Shown here one piece after another: positions 14,921 through 23,878 of a DNA stretch of 32,804 bases; within the stretch, counting starts at the first letter, position 1; the number at the start of each line of letters is the position of its first letter. The stretch spans positions 1-32,804 of IMG/VR virus record IMGVR_UViG_3300034018_002895. One strand, 5' to 3'. The position numbers and the translations under genes are program-made. This DNA is from a virus. The notes beneath the pieces are model-generated. The model saw only the letters and a list, made by a program, of their open reading frames with translations. It was not told the origin of the DNA and ran no database searches.

Positions 14921-15190
14921 ATGTCAAAGCGCTTTGATTTTGGTGAAGACGATTTCTTCAAGAAAGACGACGACGGCAGCAGCGAAGAAATAAACTTCAG
15001 AGATGAGTTGTTTGCAGCACAGCAGGAACAAACAGATCTTTTGAAAATGGATGTAGACGAAAAGATTTTAAATGATGCAATATCTTTGGCGAGTAAAGAT
15101 TGGATTTGGTGTTTTAGAAGTGCAAAAAGTAAAATTGATATTATTGCTAGAACATATAGAAGTTTGAAAAAAATTGTTGATAAGAAATAA
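14921..15190 (+). CDS. hypothetical acidic protein, 89 aa
   Basis: ATG 14921 with a perfect AGGAGG (14909-14914) six bases upstream; an in-frame extension to 14879 is not needed. The N-terminus is strongly acidic (GEDDFFKKDDDGSSEE), the C-terminal half helical and basic (WCFRSAKSKIDIIARTYRSLKKIVDKK). No family recognised. The strong ribosome-binding site suggests high expression. A terminator follows. Confidence 0.7.
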   Translation: MSKRFDFGEDDFFKKDDDGSSEEINFRDELFAAQQEQTDLLKMDVDEKILNDAISLASKDWIWCFRSAKSKIDIIARTYRSLKKIVDKK

Positions 15191-15212
15191 AAAAATAATT
15201 TTTCTAACTTTA

Positions 15213-15250
15213 TTAACCGGAGAGAGAAATCCTCCGGTTAATTTTTTTTT
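15213..15250 (+). terminator. rho-independent terminator
   Basis: TTAACCGGAG (15213-15222), loop, CTCCGGTTAA (15232-15241), then nine Ts (15242-15250). The next gene's ribosome-binding site (GGAG) begins at the base after the T-run. Confidence 0.9.
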
Positions 15251-15261
15251 GGAGATAGCTT

Positions 15262-15588
15262 ATGCCTGTCTATGTTTTTACTTGCACCAACTGCAATCAT
15301 TATTATGAAAGTTTAGAATCATTTGATCCAACTGGGAAATACAAACAAGTTTCCTGTACTCAATGTAAATCAAAAAGAAAAAAGTTAGGCGTAACTGCTG
15401 CAGCAATTAAGTTTACAAATCCTAAAGATACAAGTAAGTTTGATAACTTTGACTATCGTGCTGGATATAATTTAGAGCAGGCTCAGAATCTAAGAAGAGA
15501 AGCCGAAAAGGAATCTCATGTTGGTTCTAGTCCGTATAATAGTATAGATGACATAAGTGGCGGCGAGCACTTTGGAGAAGTTGAATAA
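15262..15588 (+). CDS. FmdB-type zinc-ribbon protein
   Basis: 108 residues. The start MPVYVFTCTNCNHYYESLES...VSCTQCKSKRKKLG carries CxxC...CxxC in the pattern of the FmdB/putative regulatory zinc-ribbon family (typically MPxYxYxCxxCg). The rest is charged and probably flexible. These proteins are small and of unclear function; a transcription or assembly role is a guess. GGAG lies seven bases before the ATG. It precedes prkA by 21 bp and is probably co-transcribed with it. Confidence 0.75.
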   Translation: MPVYVFTCTNCNHYYESLESFDPTGKYKQVSCTQCKSKRKKLGVTAAAIKFTNPKDTSKFDNFDYRAGYNLEQAQNLRREAEKESHVGSSPYNSIDDISGGEHFGEVE

Positions 15589-15609
15589 TTCAAAGATTGG
15601 AGAAGTTTA

Positions 15610-17682
15610 ATGAGCAAGCTTAGTGAAATTGGAAAGAATTACAATAAAGAAGAATTTACAGTAATAAACGAAGAAATTAGCTTTGATGAGTATTTGGAAA
15701 AAATTTATAAAAATCCAAAGCTTGTTAGAACATCATATCAAAGATTGTATGATATGATTGTTTCTTGTGGTTCTTATGAAGTTGAAAAATATAGAAAAAT
15801 AATAACACATTATAAGTTTTTTGACGATTTGTCTATACCAATTTTTGGATTGGAAGAAACTCTTGATAGATTTGTTAAGCACATTAAGGGTGCTGCGGGT
15901 TTTTATGGTACTGAAAAGAGAATTTTGCTTCTACACGGGCCGGTTGGTAGTTCCAAGAGTACGATTTGTAGATTGTTGAAGAAGGGTTTGGAAAAGTACA
16001 GTCGTACTGATGATGGTGCGTGGTATTCTTTTAAATGGGTAAATCTACCAACCGGCGCAGATGGTCTTTATGTTTCTGAAACAGATATGTGTCCTATGCA
16101 CGAAGAACCTCTTCGTTTGCTTCCATTGGAAATGCGACAAGGTGTTTTAAAAGAACTAAATAAGGTTCACAGGGAACAAGCTGAAGAAAGTAGCTTGCCT
16201 ACTTTGTATTCATTAAATGTTGAAGGTGAGTTAGATCCAAGATGCAAGTTTTTTATGAAGAGCTTGCTTAAAAAGTATAATGGAGACTGGGAAAAGGTTA
16301 TTGAAAATCATATTCGTGTTGTAAGAATGGTTCATAGCGAATCTGACAGAGTTGGAATTGCTACATTTCAACCTAAAGATGAGAAGAATCAAGATAGCAC
16401 TGAATTAACAGGTGATATTAACTTCTCTAAGATTAGTCAATTTGGTTCTGATTCAGACCCTAGAGCATTCTCTTTTGATGGAGAGCTTTGCATCGGCAAC
16501 CGTGGTGTTGTCGAATTTATTGAAATGTTGAAGCTTGAGCAAGCCTTCTTATACGACTTGCTTGGAGCATCTCAAGAAAAGTCTATTAAGCCAAAGAAAT
16601 TTAGTCAGATTCAAGTTGATATGGCTATTATTGGTCACACCAATCAACCTGAATTTGAGAAACTTAAGAACAATCCATTCATGGAAGCCTTGCGAGATAG
16701 AACTGTTAAGATTGATGTTCCATACCTATTAAAATGGACAGATGAATTGAAAGTCTTAGAGCAAGATTACGGCTCAGATAGAGTAAAGCAGCATGTTGCT
16801 CCTCACACATTAGAAATTGCATCTCTTTGGGCAATTCTTACAAGATTGGAAGATGACAAGGACGGAAAGCTTTCTTTGGTTGAAAAGGCCGAGCTTTATA
16901 ATGACAAGATGTTGCCGGGATGGACTGAAGACAGTGTTAAGGAACTTCGTGACAAGTTTCCAAATGAAGGAATGAATGGAGGAGTTAGTGCAAGATATGT
17001 GCAAGATAAGATTGCAAATTGTCTATCAGATAGACATGATTACATAAATCCATTTATGGTTTTAAATGCTTTGCAAGATGGATTGGATAATCATAGTTTG
17101 ATTACTAATAAGGACCAAGCAAAGAGATACGCAGATTGTGTTATTTTTGCCAAGAATAAGTTAGATGATATTCTTAAGGCGGAGGTTCAAAAGGCTTTGA
17201 TTGGTGATGAGGATGCCGTTGTAAGGTTGTGTGCCAATTATATTGATAATATAATGGCATACATTAACAAATCTAAGGTTAAGAATCCTTATACTGGTAG
17301 AGAAGAAAGTCCAGATGAAAGATTCATGAGAAATATTGAATCTAAGATTGATGTTCCAGAAAATGGTGTTGATGATTTTAGGCGAATGATCGCAGCTTTT
17401 ATTGGTGAGTTAAGCCATAAAAAGAAGCAATTTCGCTGGGATTCTAATGCTTTGTTAAAGAAAGCGTTTGAAGCTAAATTATTTGAAGATACAAAGGATC
17501 ATATTAAGCTTTCCAGTTTGCATGTTAGCGGCGCTACTGTTGTAGATGATAAGCATCAAGAGAAAATTGATGCTATAATTGAAAGGATGAAGTCTTTGGG
17601 CTACAACCAACAATCTGCAAGAGATGTGTTGGATTATGTTGGCTCAATATTCGCCCGAGGTGATTTGGCTGACCAAGATTAG
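15610..17682 (+). CDS. prkA: PrkA family AAA+ protein (serine kinase / Lon-like)
   Basis: 690 residues, near the ~640 of bacterial PrkA/YeaG. The N-terminal AAA+ domain contains the Walker A GPVGSSKST (110-118); family signatures include FSKISQFGSDSDPRAFSFDGELCIGNRGVVEFIEM and AIIGHTNQPEFEKLKNNPFMEALRDR. The C-terminal part is the PrkA-specific helical region. PrkA is described as a serine kinase and also as a Lon-like ATPase; in E. coli yeaG is induced in starvation. Start behind GGAGAAG. Next in the strand are a 75-codon gene, then YeaH- and SpoVR-like genes, the same partners as in bacteria. Confidence 0.95.
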   Translation: MSKLSEIGKNYNKEEFTVINEEISFDEYLEKIYKNPKLVRTSYQRLYDMIVSCGSYEVEKYRKIITHYKFFDDLSIPIFGLEETLDRFVKHIKGAAGFYGTEKRILLLHGPVGSSKSTICRLLKKGLEKYSRTDDGAWYSFKWVNLPTGADGLYVSETDMCPMHEEPLRLLPLEMRQGVLKELNKVHREQAEESSLPTLYSLNVEGELDPRCKFFMKSLLKKYNGDWEKVIENHIRVVRMVHSESDRVGIATFQPKDEKNQDSTELTGDINFSKISQFGSDSDPRAFSFDGELCIGNRGVVEFIEMLKLEQAFLYDLLGASQEKSIKPKKFSQIQVDMAIIGHTNQPEFEKLKNNPFMEALRDRTVKIDVPYLLKWTDELKVLEQDYGSDRVKQHVAPHTLEIASLWAILTRLEDDKDGKLSLVEKAELYNDKMLPGWTEDSVKELRDKFPNEGMNGGVSARYVQDKIANCLSDRHDYINPFMVLNALQDGLDNHSLITNKDQAKRYADCVIFAKNKLDDILKAEVQKALIGDEDAVVRLCANYIDNIMAYINKSKVKNPYTGREESPDERFMRNIESKIDVPENGVDDFRRMIAAFIGELSHKKKQFRWDSNALLKKAFEAKLFEDTKDHIKLSSLHVSGATVVDDKHQEKIDAIIERMKSLGYNQQSARDVLDYVGSIFARGDLADQD

Positions 17683-17693
17683 GAGATCTGAAC

Positions 17694-17921
17694 ATGGTTA
17701 CGAATCTTAAGAACAAGTGGCTTACAAATGTTAAAAATCTTCAATTGATTGATGATTTGGACGAGCATCTTATGAATGCATGGGCATCTGATGCTACTAT
17801 CGGTGAGTTTTTGAATAGTTTGCCAGACAACTTGAAAAAAACTTTCCTAAATCTAACTTTAAATGTTCCTGTAAGGACTGATGAAGGATTTGAGATCAAT
17901 CTAAATTTGCCCGCTAAGTGA
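17694..17921 (+). CDS. hypothetical protein, 75 aa, between prkA and yeaH homologues
   Basis: Clear AGGAG before ATG 17694, 11 bp after prkA. A helical N-terminal half (LKNKWLTNVKNLQLIDDLDEHLMNAW) and a short beta-like C-terminus (LNVPVRTDEGFEINLNLP). No known family. Its position inside the prkA-yeaH-spoVR run suggests it belongs to the same function, perhaps as a small partner of PrkA. It is followed by a long hairpin. Confidence 0.7.
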   Translation: MVTNLKNKWLTNVKNLQLIDDLDEHLMNAWASDATIGEFLNSLPDNLKKTFLNLTLNVPVRTDEGFEINLNLPAK

Positions 17922-17935
17922 GTTAGTTTTATGGA

Positions 17936-17994
17936 TATCCTGCTTCTTTTTTATTTAAATTTGGTCACCCCAATTTATGAAAAGAAGCAGGATA
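17936..17994 (+). promoter_or_regulatory. 15-bp perfect hairpin inside the prkA-yeaH spacer
   Basis: TATCCTGCTTCTTTT (17936-17950) pairs with AAAAGAAGCAGGATA (17980-17994); the 29-nt loop can fold further (AAATTTGG against CCAATTT with one bulge). No T-run follows the stem, so it is probably an attenuation, processing or stability element rather than a terminator. The ATG of a 56-codon frame is at its loop edge (17977). Confidence 0.7.
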
Positions 17995-18147
17995 CTTACG
18001 TTATATCATTTGATATTTAAAAGTAAAAAAACTGAAAATTTTGTTTTAAGCCATATAGATTCAGTTGCTACAATTAATGGAATTAAAATTTTTTCAAACA
18101 CAGAAAATGTGATTCTTGTAGAAAATGTAAATTTTTTTGAATATTAA
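17977..18147 (+). CDS. possible 56-residue small protein
   Basis: ATG 17977 to TAA 18147. The product starts basic (MKRSRILTLYHLIFKSKK) and continues with alternating polar and hydrophobic residues that look like beta strands (VATINGIKIFSNTENVILVENVNFF). No ribosome-binding site is visible, and the start codon lies at the edge of a long hairpin, so translation may depend on its folding. The gene would fill the otherwise empty gap before the YeaH homologue. Confidence 0.4.
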   Translation: MKRSRILTLYHLIFKSKKTENFVLSHIDSVATINGIKIFSNTENVILVENVNFFEY

Positions 18148-18161
18148 GAAAAGGGGCTGGT

Positions 18162-19340
18162 ATGCCTAGAAAAATTGGCGAAGATCACAAAGAATTCAGA
18201 GATGTAGTCTCTGGCAAGATCCGGAAAGCTCTTAAGAAGTTTGTTAAGTCCGGCTCTATATTTAGAAGCCGAGGTAAAAATGGCAAAATTTCTATTAGTA
18301 TTCCGAAAATTGATATTCCTCATATCGTCTATGGAGAGAACAACTCCGGGGTCGGCAGAGGAGACGGAAACCCTGGCGACGTTATTGGAAGAGATAAAAA
18401 ACAACCAGGAGGGAAAGGAAATCAAGCTGGTCAAGAAGAATCAGAAGGAATAATGATTAATCTTGAACTAGAAGATGTTTTAAAGTTCCTTCAAGATGAA
18501 TTAGAATTACCCGATTTACAACCAAAACAAGATAATGTTTTCGAAGATGTAAAAATAAAATATAATAATATTTCACTAGTTGGTCCAGAAAGCTTAAGGC
18601 ATACTAGAAGAACAATGTTAACCGCTTTAAAAAGAATGTGCAGTACGGACGAAATAAACAAGCTGCATTTTGTTCCTGGATACAAAGACCCCGTTAAACT
18701 AATTACTCCAATCAATAGCGATAAAAGATACCGTCAGTACAAAGAAATACGATATCCGTCAACTAATGCTTGCATAATATATGCAAGAGATGGCTCCGCT
18801 AGTATGGATGCGGCAAAATGTGAAATTGTTTCAGACATGGCTTGGTGGATTGATGTTTGGATTAAAAGATTTTATAAGCGTGTAGAAAGAATGTTTGTTT
18901 GGCATGATACTGTTGCACAAGAAGTTGATGAACAAAAATTTTATAAGTATAGATTCGGTGGTGGCACAACATGCTCCTCTGCTCTTAAATTAATTTCAAA
19001 GCAGTTTGAAAATCGATTCCCTCCCAACAAGTGGAATATATATGTTTTTTATTTTACAGATGGAGAAAATTATGAAAGCGACAATTCAGAGTTTATTCAA
19101 ACATTAAAAAAAGATTTTCCTCCGAACTTAGTTAATTTTGTTGGAATAACTCAAATTTACGCATACGACTATAGAAACTCTGTTTTAGAAAATGTAATAA
19201 AGGCACAAAAGGCAGATGTGCTTGGCGAAAATGTAAAAACAGCAGAAATTCCTTCAAATTCTGACACTATGAATGAAGGAAGAAACGAAGCTGTTCTTAA
19301 AGCGGTTAAAGATTTGTTAGGCAAAACAAAAATTAGTTGA
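18162..19340 (+). CDS. yeaH: YeaH/YhbH family protein (DUF444), vWA-type
   Basis: 392 residues, near the usual ~420. The N-terminal basic part carries the family features (IPKIDIPHIVYGENNSGVGRGDGNPGDVIG and the Gly/Lys-rich linker). The middle holds the YeaH core, and the C-terminal vWA domain has the MIDAS start DGSAS (210-214), WHDTVAQEVDE and FRFGGGTT-like KYRFGGGTTCSSA. In E. coli YeaH is encoded next to the PrkA homologue YeaG and functions with it under stress; the AAA+ plus vWA pair resembles MoxR/vWA chaperone systems. GGGGCTGG region precedes ATG 18162. Followed 7 bp later by the SpoVR-like gene. Confidence 0.93.
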   Translation: MPRKIGEDHKEFRDVVSGKIRKALKKFVKSGSIFRSRGKNGKISISIPKIDIPHIVYGENNSGVGRGDGNPGDVIGRDKKQPGGKGNQAGQEESEGIMINLELEDVLKFLQDELELPDLQPKQDNVFEDVKIKYNNISLVGPESLRHTRRTMLTALKRMCSTDEINKLHFVPGYKDPVKLITPINSDKRYRQYKEIRYPSTNACIIYARDGSASMDAAKCEIVSDMAWWIDVWIKRFYKRVERMFVWHDTVAQEVDEQKFYKYRFGGGTTCSSALKLISKQFENRFPPNKWNIYVFYFTDGENYESDNSEFIQTLKKDFPPNLVNFVGITQIYAYDYRNSVLENVIKAQKADVLGENVKTAEIPSNSDTMNEGRNEAVLKAVKDLLGKTKIS

Positions 19341-19347
19341 GGTTGAT

Positions 19348-20949
19348 ATGACAGAGAAATTTATGTACGGGTCTTCTTTGTTGCATGGAAGTGCAACTAC
19401 TCCTGGCACTCACATGCCAAAAGAATTAGCTGTTTTAATACCAAAAATTTTACAAGATTGCAGAGACTTTGGCTTAGATTTCTATCCAACTGTAGTTGAA
19501 ATGCTTACTTATGACGAGATGTCAGAAATAGCAGCTTACGGCGGGTTCCCCAACCGCTATCCACATTGGCGCTGGGGCATGGAATATGAAGAACTTCAAC
19601 GTGGATATATGTATGGACAACATAGAATATATGAATTAGTAATTAATTGCTCGCCTTGTTACATATATTGTCTTAACAGTAACACACTTCTAGACAATGT
19701 CACAGTTATTGCACATGCAACTGGTCATAATCATTTTTTTAAGAACAATATTTATTTTAAGCATACTAATACGAATATGCTTAACGAGTTGGCAAATCAT
19801 GCAAGCAGAATTAGAAGGTACATGTCTCGCTGGGGCAAGGAAAGAGTTGGAGAATTTATTGATCATTTGTTAAGAATTGAAACACTTATAGATCCTACTA
19901 AAGCATGGGATGCCAGACAGATAAAAGACCCAATAATTAGGGATTCAAGGAAATATCGCTATCCCAAAAGAATTAAGATAGACAAGGACAGCATGTATAT
20001 GGATACTTGGATTAATTCTAAAGAATATATAGAATCTCAAAGAGATGGTATCGAAAAGCAAGAAAAAATTGAAGGGCTTGGCATTCTACAAGATCCAGAG
20101 AGAGATATTTATGGCTGGATTAAAGATAATTGTAATTTGAAACCTTGGCAATCAGATATCATGAGCATGTTGTATGATGAAGCTTTGTATTTTGCGCCAC
20201 AGGGAATGACTAAGACTTTAAACGAAGGACTGGCTAGCTGGACAGATTATCATTTAATAGCAAAACAGGGACTATGTGCTTTGGGACAAGAAAAATATGA
20301 TGATGGAATTGTTGATTATTCAATTCATAAGATGGGAGTATTGGGTGGAAAATATTCTACAAATCCATACAAGATTGGGTTTTGTTTATTATCAGACATT
20401 GAAGAAAGATGGAACAAGGGAAGATTTGGTTCAGAGTATGAAGATTGTACAGACTGGAAGAGAAAAGAAAACTGGGACCTAAATCTGGGCTTGGGAAAAG
20501 AGAAGGTATTTGAGGTTGTAAAGCACTACAATGATATTAATTTGATTAATGAATTTTTTACTCAAGAATTTTGTGACAAATATCAATTTTTTGATTGGGA
20601 AAAACATCCAAACGGGGAATATGTAATTAAATCTAGAGATCACAGAGAAGTTAAAAAGAAGCTAATTAAAAAATATGTTAATAGAGGGCTTCCAGATATT
20701 AGATTGGTTGACCCCAACCATTTGAATAAAGGCATTATGCTTTTAGAACACAAATGGGATGGCAGGGTTTTACACAAGCCGTATCTTGTTGAAACATTGG
20801 CTTCTTTGAGATTCGTATCTGGCAAGACGGTTATGTTGGCAACAAGAAATGAAAATGAAGAAGAAGAAATATATGTTTGCGAAAATCAAGAAGTTGTGCC
20901 TATGAGCAGACAACAGTATAAAAATAATTTTGGAGTTATTATATCATGA
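19348..20949 (+). CDS. spoVR: SpoVR/YcgB family protein
   Basis: 533 residues, close to the ~500 of bacterial SpoVR/YcgB. Family signatures seen include YGGFPNRYPHWRWGMEYEELQRGYMYGQHRIYELVINCSPC and VIAHATGHNHFFKNN, plus the C-terminal NRGLPDIRLVDPNHLNKGIMLLEHKWDGR. In Bacillus SpoVR is needed for spore cortex formation; the wider family partners with PrkA and YeaH in bacteria, with no known biochemical activity. GAGG lies before ATG 19348. The stop overlaps the start of a 37-codon membrane peptide (ATGA). Confidence 0.95.
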   Translation: MTEKFMYGSSLLHGSATTPGTHMPKELAVLIPKILQDCRDFGLDFYPTVVEMLTYDEMSEIAAYGGFPNRYPHWRWGMEYEELQRGYMYGQHRIYELVINCSPCYIYCLNSNTLLDNVTVIAHATGHNHFFKNNIYFKHTNTNMLNELANHASRIRRYMSRWGKERVGEFIDHLLRIETLIDPTKAWDARQIKDPIIRDSRKYRYPKRIKIDKDSMYMDTWINSKEYIESQRDGIEKQEKIEGLGILQDPERDIYGWIKDNCNLKPWQSDIMSMLYDEALYFAPQGMTKTLNEGLASWTDYHLIAKQGLCALGQEKYDDGIVDYSIHKMGVLGGKYSTNPYKIGFCLLSDIEERWNKGRFGSEYEDCTDWKRKENWDLNLGLGKEKVFEVVKHYNDINLINEFFTQEFCDKYQFFDWEKHPNGEYVIKSRDHREVKKKLIKKYVNRGLPDIRLVDPNHLNKGIMLLEHKWDGRVLHKPYLVETLASLRFVSGKTVMLATRNENEEEEIYVCENQEVVPMSRQQYKNNFGVIIS

Positions 20950-21059
20950 GTATTTTATTTTATTTTTTAATTTTTGCTTTAGTTTTGTACTGTTTTGTAC
21001 CACCTCTTCCAACCAATGATGTTCCAACTCCGGTCGAAGACTCGGAAGATTCGGACTAG
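20946..21059 (+). CDS. 37-residue single-pass membrane peptide coupled to spoVR
   Basis: ATG 20946 overlaps the spoVR stop (ATGA), the classic coupling arrangement. The product is a hydrophobic segment ([18 protein letters not shown]) followed by a Pro-rich, strongly acidic tail ([18 protein letters not shown]), that is, one transmembrane helix with a short charged tail. No family recognised. Its coupling suggests it may anchor the SpoVR/YeaH/PrkA complex to the membrane; that is inference. Confidence 0.55.
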   Translation: MSILFYFLIFALVLYCFVPPLPTNDVPTPVEDSEDSD

Positions 21060-21105
21060 ATTCAGCCTAATTTTTTCGTATACTTTCTTTCGAAGAGGAA
21101 TTTTT

Positions 21106-22461
21106 ATGCGAAATGTTGGGTTTGAGCATCTTCATTTACACACCGATTACTCCCTCCTGGACGGATTTGGTCAGTGTGAAGAATATTCTGAACATTGGCA
21201 TCATCATGGACAATATTTCTGTGTGTCTGATCATGGAATGATGGGGGCCGTTCCCAGACAGATTAAAGCATGTGATGAAATAAATGATAAGCATGGCAAG
21301 GGTAAGCTGAATCCCATATTTGCTATAGAGCTTTATGTAAACAGAATGCATAGTGAAGCCACTCCTACGGAGGAGGCTAGGGATAATTTTATTGCACAAC
21401 TAGGTCCAGAAGAGCTTAGTGAATTTAAGATAAAAGGAAGTCACTTGCTGGCCATAGCCACAACACAGCAAGGATATTCTAATCTTGTACAGCTTTCATC
21501 GTGGGGCTTTCTAAATGGATTTTATAGTAAGCCAAGAGTTAATTATGAGATGCTTCAAAAGCACAAAGAAGGAATTATTTTTACTTCTTGTTGTTATGCA
21601 AGTGAGATAGGAAGGGCTTTTGATAAAAAGGGACCAGAAGCAGCAGAGGAAGTACTGGTCCGATATATGAACATGTTTCAAGGTCAATTTTACCTTGAAA
21701 TAATGATGTTAGATTTTAAAAAGCAGAAACCATATGATCAATTCATTATAAGTATGAAAGATAAGTATAAGTTGCCGATAATATTATCACAAGATGTTCA
21801 TTATTGCAAGAAAGAAGATTCTCATTATCAGCGTCTTATGTTGATGATTCAAACCAAGAGAACCATTCCTGAAATCAATAAAATGATTGCAGAAAATGAG
21901 ATGCAAGATTTATTTGAATTACAGGATACAAATTTATGGATGAAGACAGAAGAGGAATTGAATGAATTTTGGCAAGAGAAATACACTGATATTATTCCTT
22001 TGGAAATATTTGAAGAAGCAAAAGCTACTACTGTAAAAATATGTGAAATGGCAAAAGGTGTTGAGATTGATCGAAGCATAAAATTCCCTATTCAAGATGA
22101 TGAAAAAAGAGCTTTGGCTCAAGCTATAGGTGATGGATTTAAGTTTAGAAATCTTAGCACCAAAGGAGAATACGGAAGAAGGGTGAGCGAAGAATTTGAT
22201 ATTATTACAAGAAAAGGATTTGCCAGTTATTTTCTTGTTCAAAAGAAAATGACGGATGAAGCACGAAGAGTATGTCCTGAGTTGTTGGGCTGGGGCGATG
22301 GCAGAGAGGCTGTCGGGCCTGGAAGGGGATCTGGAGCTGGTAGTTTGATTTTGTATCTTCTTGGTGTTACTGATGTAGATCCAATAAAACACGGTTTACT
22401 TTTTTCAAGATTTCTTAGCGAAGCTAGAGGTGGCAAGCAAATTAAATTGAAGTTCACCTAA
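21106..22461 (+). CDS. dnaE: DNA polymerase III alpha, N-terminal part (PHP domain and start of palm)
   Basis: 451 residues from ATG 21106 (GAGGAA upstream). The start [13 protein letters not shown] is the PHP-domain signature; SDHGMMGAV and [17 protein letters not shown] are further PHP motifs. It ends in the palm with [34 protein letters not shown], followed by 15 residues and a stop. The catalytic PDxDxD, normally about 10-80 residues further on, is missing here and is found in the gene at 25108. The protein cannot polymerise alone; it is the N-terminal half of a split enzyme. Confidence 0.95.
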   Translation: MRNVGFEHLHLHTDYSLLDGFGQCEEYSEHWHHHGQYFCVSDHGMMGAVPRQIKACDEINDKHGKGKLNPIFAIELYVNRMHSEATPTEEARDNFIAQLGPEELSEFKIKGSHLLAIATTQQGYSNLVQLSSWGFLNGFYSKPRVNYEMLQKHKEGIIFTSCCYASEIGRAFDKKGPEAAEEVLVRYMNMFQGQFYLEIMMLDFKKQKPYDQFIISMKDKYKLPIILSQDVHYCKKEDSHYQRLMLMIQTKRTIPEINKMIAENEMQDLFELQDTNLWMKTEEELNEFWQEKYTDIIPLEIFEEAKATTVKICEMAKGVEIDRSIKFPIQDDEKRALAQAIGDGFKFRNLSTKGEYGRRVSEEFDIITRKGFASYFLVQKKMTDEARRVCPELLGWGDGREAVGPGRGSGAGSLILYLLGVTDVDPIKHGLLFSRFLSEARGGKQIKLKFT

Positions 22462-22476
22462 TTAGCACCCTATAAT
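22447..22476 (+). promoter_or_regulatory. sigma70-like promoter at the end of the polymerase N-half
   Basis: TTGAAG (22447-22452), 18-bp spacer, TATAAT (22471-22476), with GAGGTG of the next gene starting at 22482. It would give the oxygenase cassette its own transcription. Confidence 0.5.
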
Positions 22477-22492
22477 ATTTAGAGGTGTATTT

Positions 22493-23014
22493 ATGCATGT
22501 ATTTTTTAAAGATTTGTTTGATAAAGAAAGATGTGAATTATTATCTAAAGTTTTAATGGATGCTTATGATAAAGGGTCTGTAAATTACGAAGGAGTTAAC
22601 AATGCTCATTATGGCAACTCATATGGAATAGGATGTTTGCCAGAATATGAAGTTATTTTAAGAGAACTAACTCCGATTATAATGGAAAAAACTGGATATA
22701 CAAATATAGCAGTAGAAAATTCTTATTCTAGAATTTACAGAAATGGAGGTCGGTTAGAAAAACATATTGATAGAGAAGGATTGGATTTGACTCTTACTGT
22801 TTGTACTTATAACGATATAAACAAGCCTTGGCCTCTTTATGTAAGATGCATAGATGGTGTAGTTAGAGAATTTGAAACAGGTGTTGGCGATGGGGCTTTA
22901 ATTTTAGGCACAAAAATGGAACATTGGAGAGATCCATTGGTGTGCGACGATAACCAAAAAGTTTTGCAATCTTTTTTTCATTGGAGAATACAACATGCTA
23001 AAAAAATCTTTTGA
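22493..23014 (+). CDS. 2-oxoglutarate/Fe(II) oxygenase-like protein
   Basis: 173 residues, GAGGTG upstream. The double-stranded beta-helix ligands are present: H91-x-D93 (KHIDREG) and distal H144 (MEHWRDPL), with TLTVCTYNDINKPWPLYVRC typical of prolyl-hydroxylase-like small enzymes. Such enzymes hydroxylate proteins or nucleic-acid bases using O2 and 2-oxoglutarate. Substrate unknown; DNA-base or tail/capsid protein modification are both possible. The gene overlaps the next start by 20 bp, so the two oxygenases are coupled. Located between the two halves of the split polymerase. Confidence 0.8.
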   Translation: MHVFFKDLFDKERCELLSKVLMDAYDKGSVNYEGVNNAHYGNSYGIGCLPEYEVILRELTPIIMEKTGYTNIAVENSYSRIYRNGGRLEKHIDREGLDLTLTVCTYNDINKPWPLYVRCIDGVVREFETGVGDGALILGTKMEHWRDPLVCDDNQKVLQSFFHWRIQHAKKIF

Positions 23015-23867
23015 TGATGATTGGAAATGGTGGCTTTGGACTTATGTAAAGCAAACAAAAAATAAAGAAGATTTGTTTACAATTCTTTTAAATTCAGAAT
23101 TTGATTGGGATTTAATATCCAAAGAACTTAATTATTCTCCTTTAAAGAAAATGAATAATTTAAGAAAAAATAGACAAAAGAAGTTTGAAGAAGAAGGCAA
23201 TGAAATTTATGTAACAAATCTTTATAAAACTTTGTCTGATAATCCTAGAGTTCATAGGGTTGAAACTCATAAGGCAGAAATATACGAAGTTGATGATTTT
23301 ATTGGAAAAACAGATTGTGATACAATTATAGAAATTATGTCGTCGAATCTTACTCCATCTACTGTTACAAATCCAAAAGAAGATATTGCTTATGTAAGAA
23401 CATCATCAACATCTCATTTAGATAAGAATTCTAGTCCATATATTAGACAAATAAATGACATGATTCATAAATTTATGAATATCTCAATAGAGCAAGGAGA
23501 GGAAGTTCAGGCTCAAAGATATTTGCCCGGGCAAGAATTTAAAGAACATACGGATTGGTTTGATTCGAGTTTGGATTATAATCAGGTCCATCTTACTTCG
23601 GGGCAAAGGACTTGGACTTTGATGATTTATCTGAATGATGTTGAAGAGGGCGGGGAAACAGAATTTACTGAATTAGGATATAGTTTTAAGCCCAAGAAAG
23701 GCAAGGCTATAGTTTGGAATAATCTTTATCAAAATAAACAAGGGAATCCTTTTACAAAACACGCTGGAAAGCCAGTCATAAAAGGTGTAAAAAACATCAT
23801 AACAAAGTGGTTCAGAGAAAAAAGCACGGTTCCACCTGTTGTAGAGATGCTTCCAAATTCTCCTTGA
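22995..23867 (+). CDS. prolyl 4-hydroxylase-type 2OG-Fe(II) oxygenase
   Basis: 290 residues (GGAGAA before ATG). A ~70-residue helical N-terminal region is followed by a P4H-type domain: HTDWFD gives His185 and Asp187, GGETEF and KHAGKPV give the typical turn and the distal His256, and GVKNIITKWFR contains the 2-oxoglutarate-binding basic residue. Phage-encoded P4H-like enzymes are common in large myophages, usually without known substrates. It overlaps the smaller oxygenase upstream and is followed 11 bp later by a small conserved phage gene. Confidence 0.93.
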   Translation: MLKKSFDDDWKWWLWTYVKQTKNKEDLFTILLNSEFDWDLISKELNYSPLKKMNNLRKNRQKKFEEEGNEIYVTNLYKTLSDNPRVHRVETHKAEIYEVDDFIGKTDCDTIIEIMSSNLTPSTVTNPKEDIAYVRTSSTSHLDKNSSPYIRQINDMIHKFMNISIEQGEEVQAQRYLPGQEFKEHTDWFDSSLDYNQVHLTSGQRTWTLMIYLNDVEEGGETEFTELGYSFKPKKGKAIVWNNLYQNKQGNPFTKHAGKPVIKGVKNIITKWFREKSTVPPVVEMLPNSP

Positions 23868-23878
23868 TGAGGCGTTAA

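Noticed and set aside
21849-22457. Reverse-strand frames inside the polymerase N-half
   Set aside because: Shadow frames of a clearly coding gene with conserved PHP and palm motifs.
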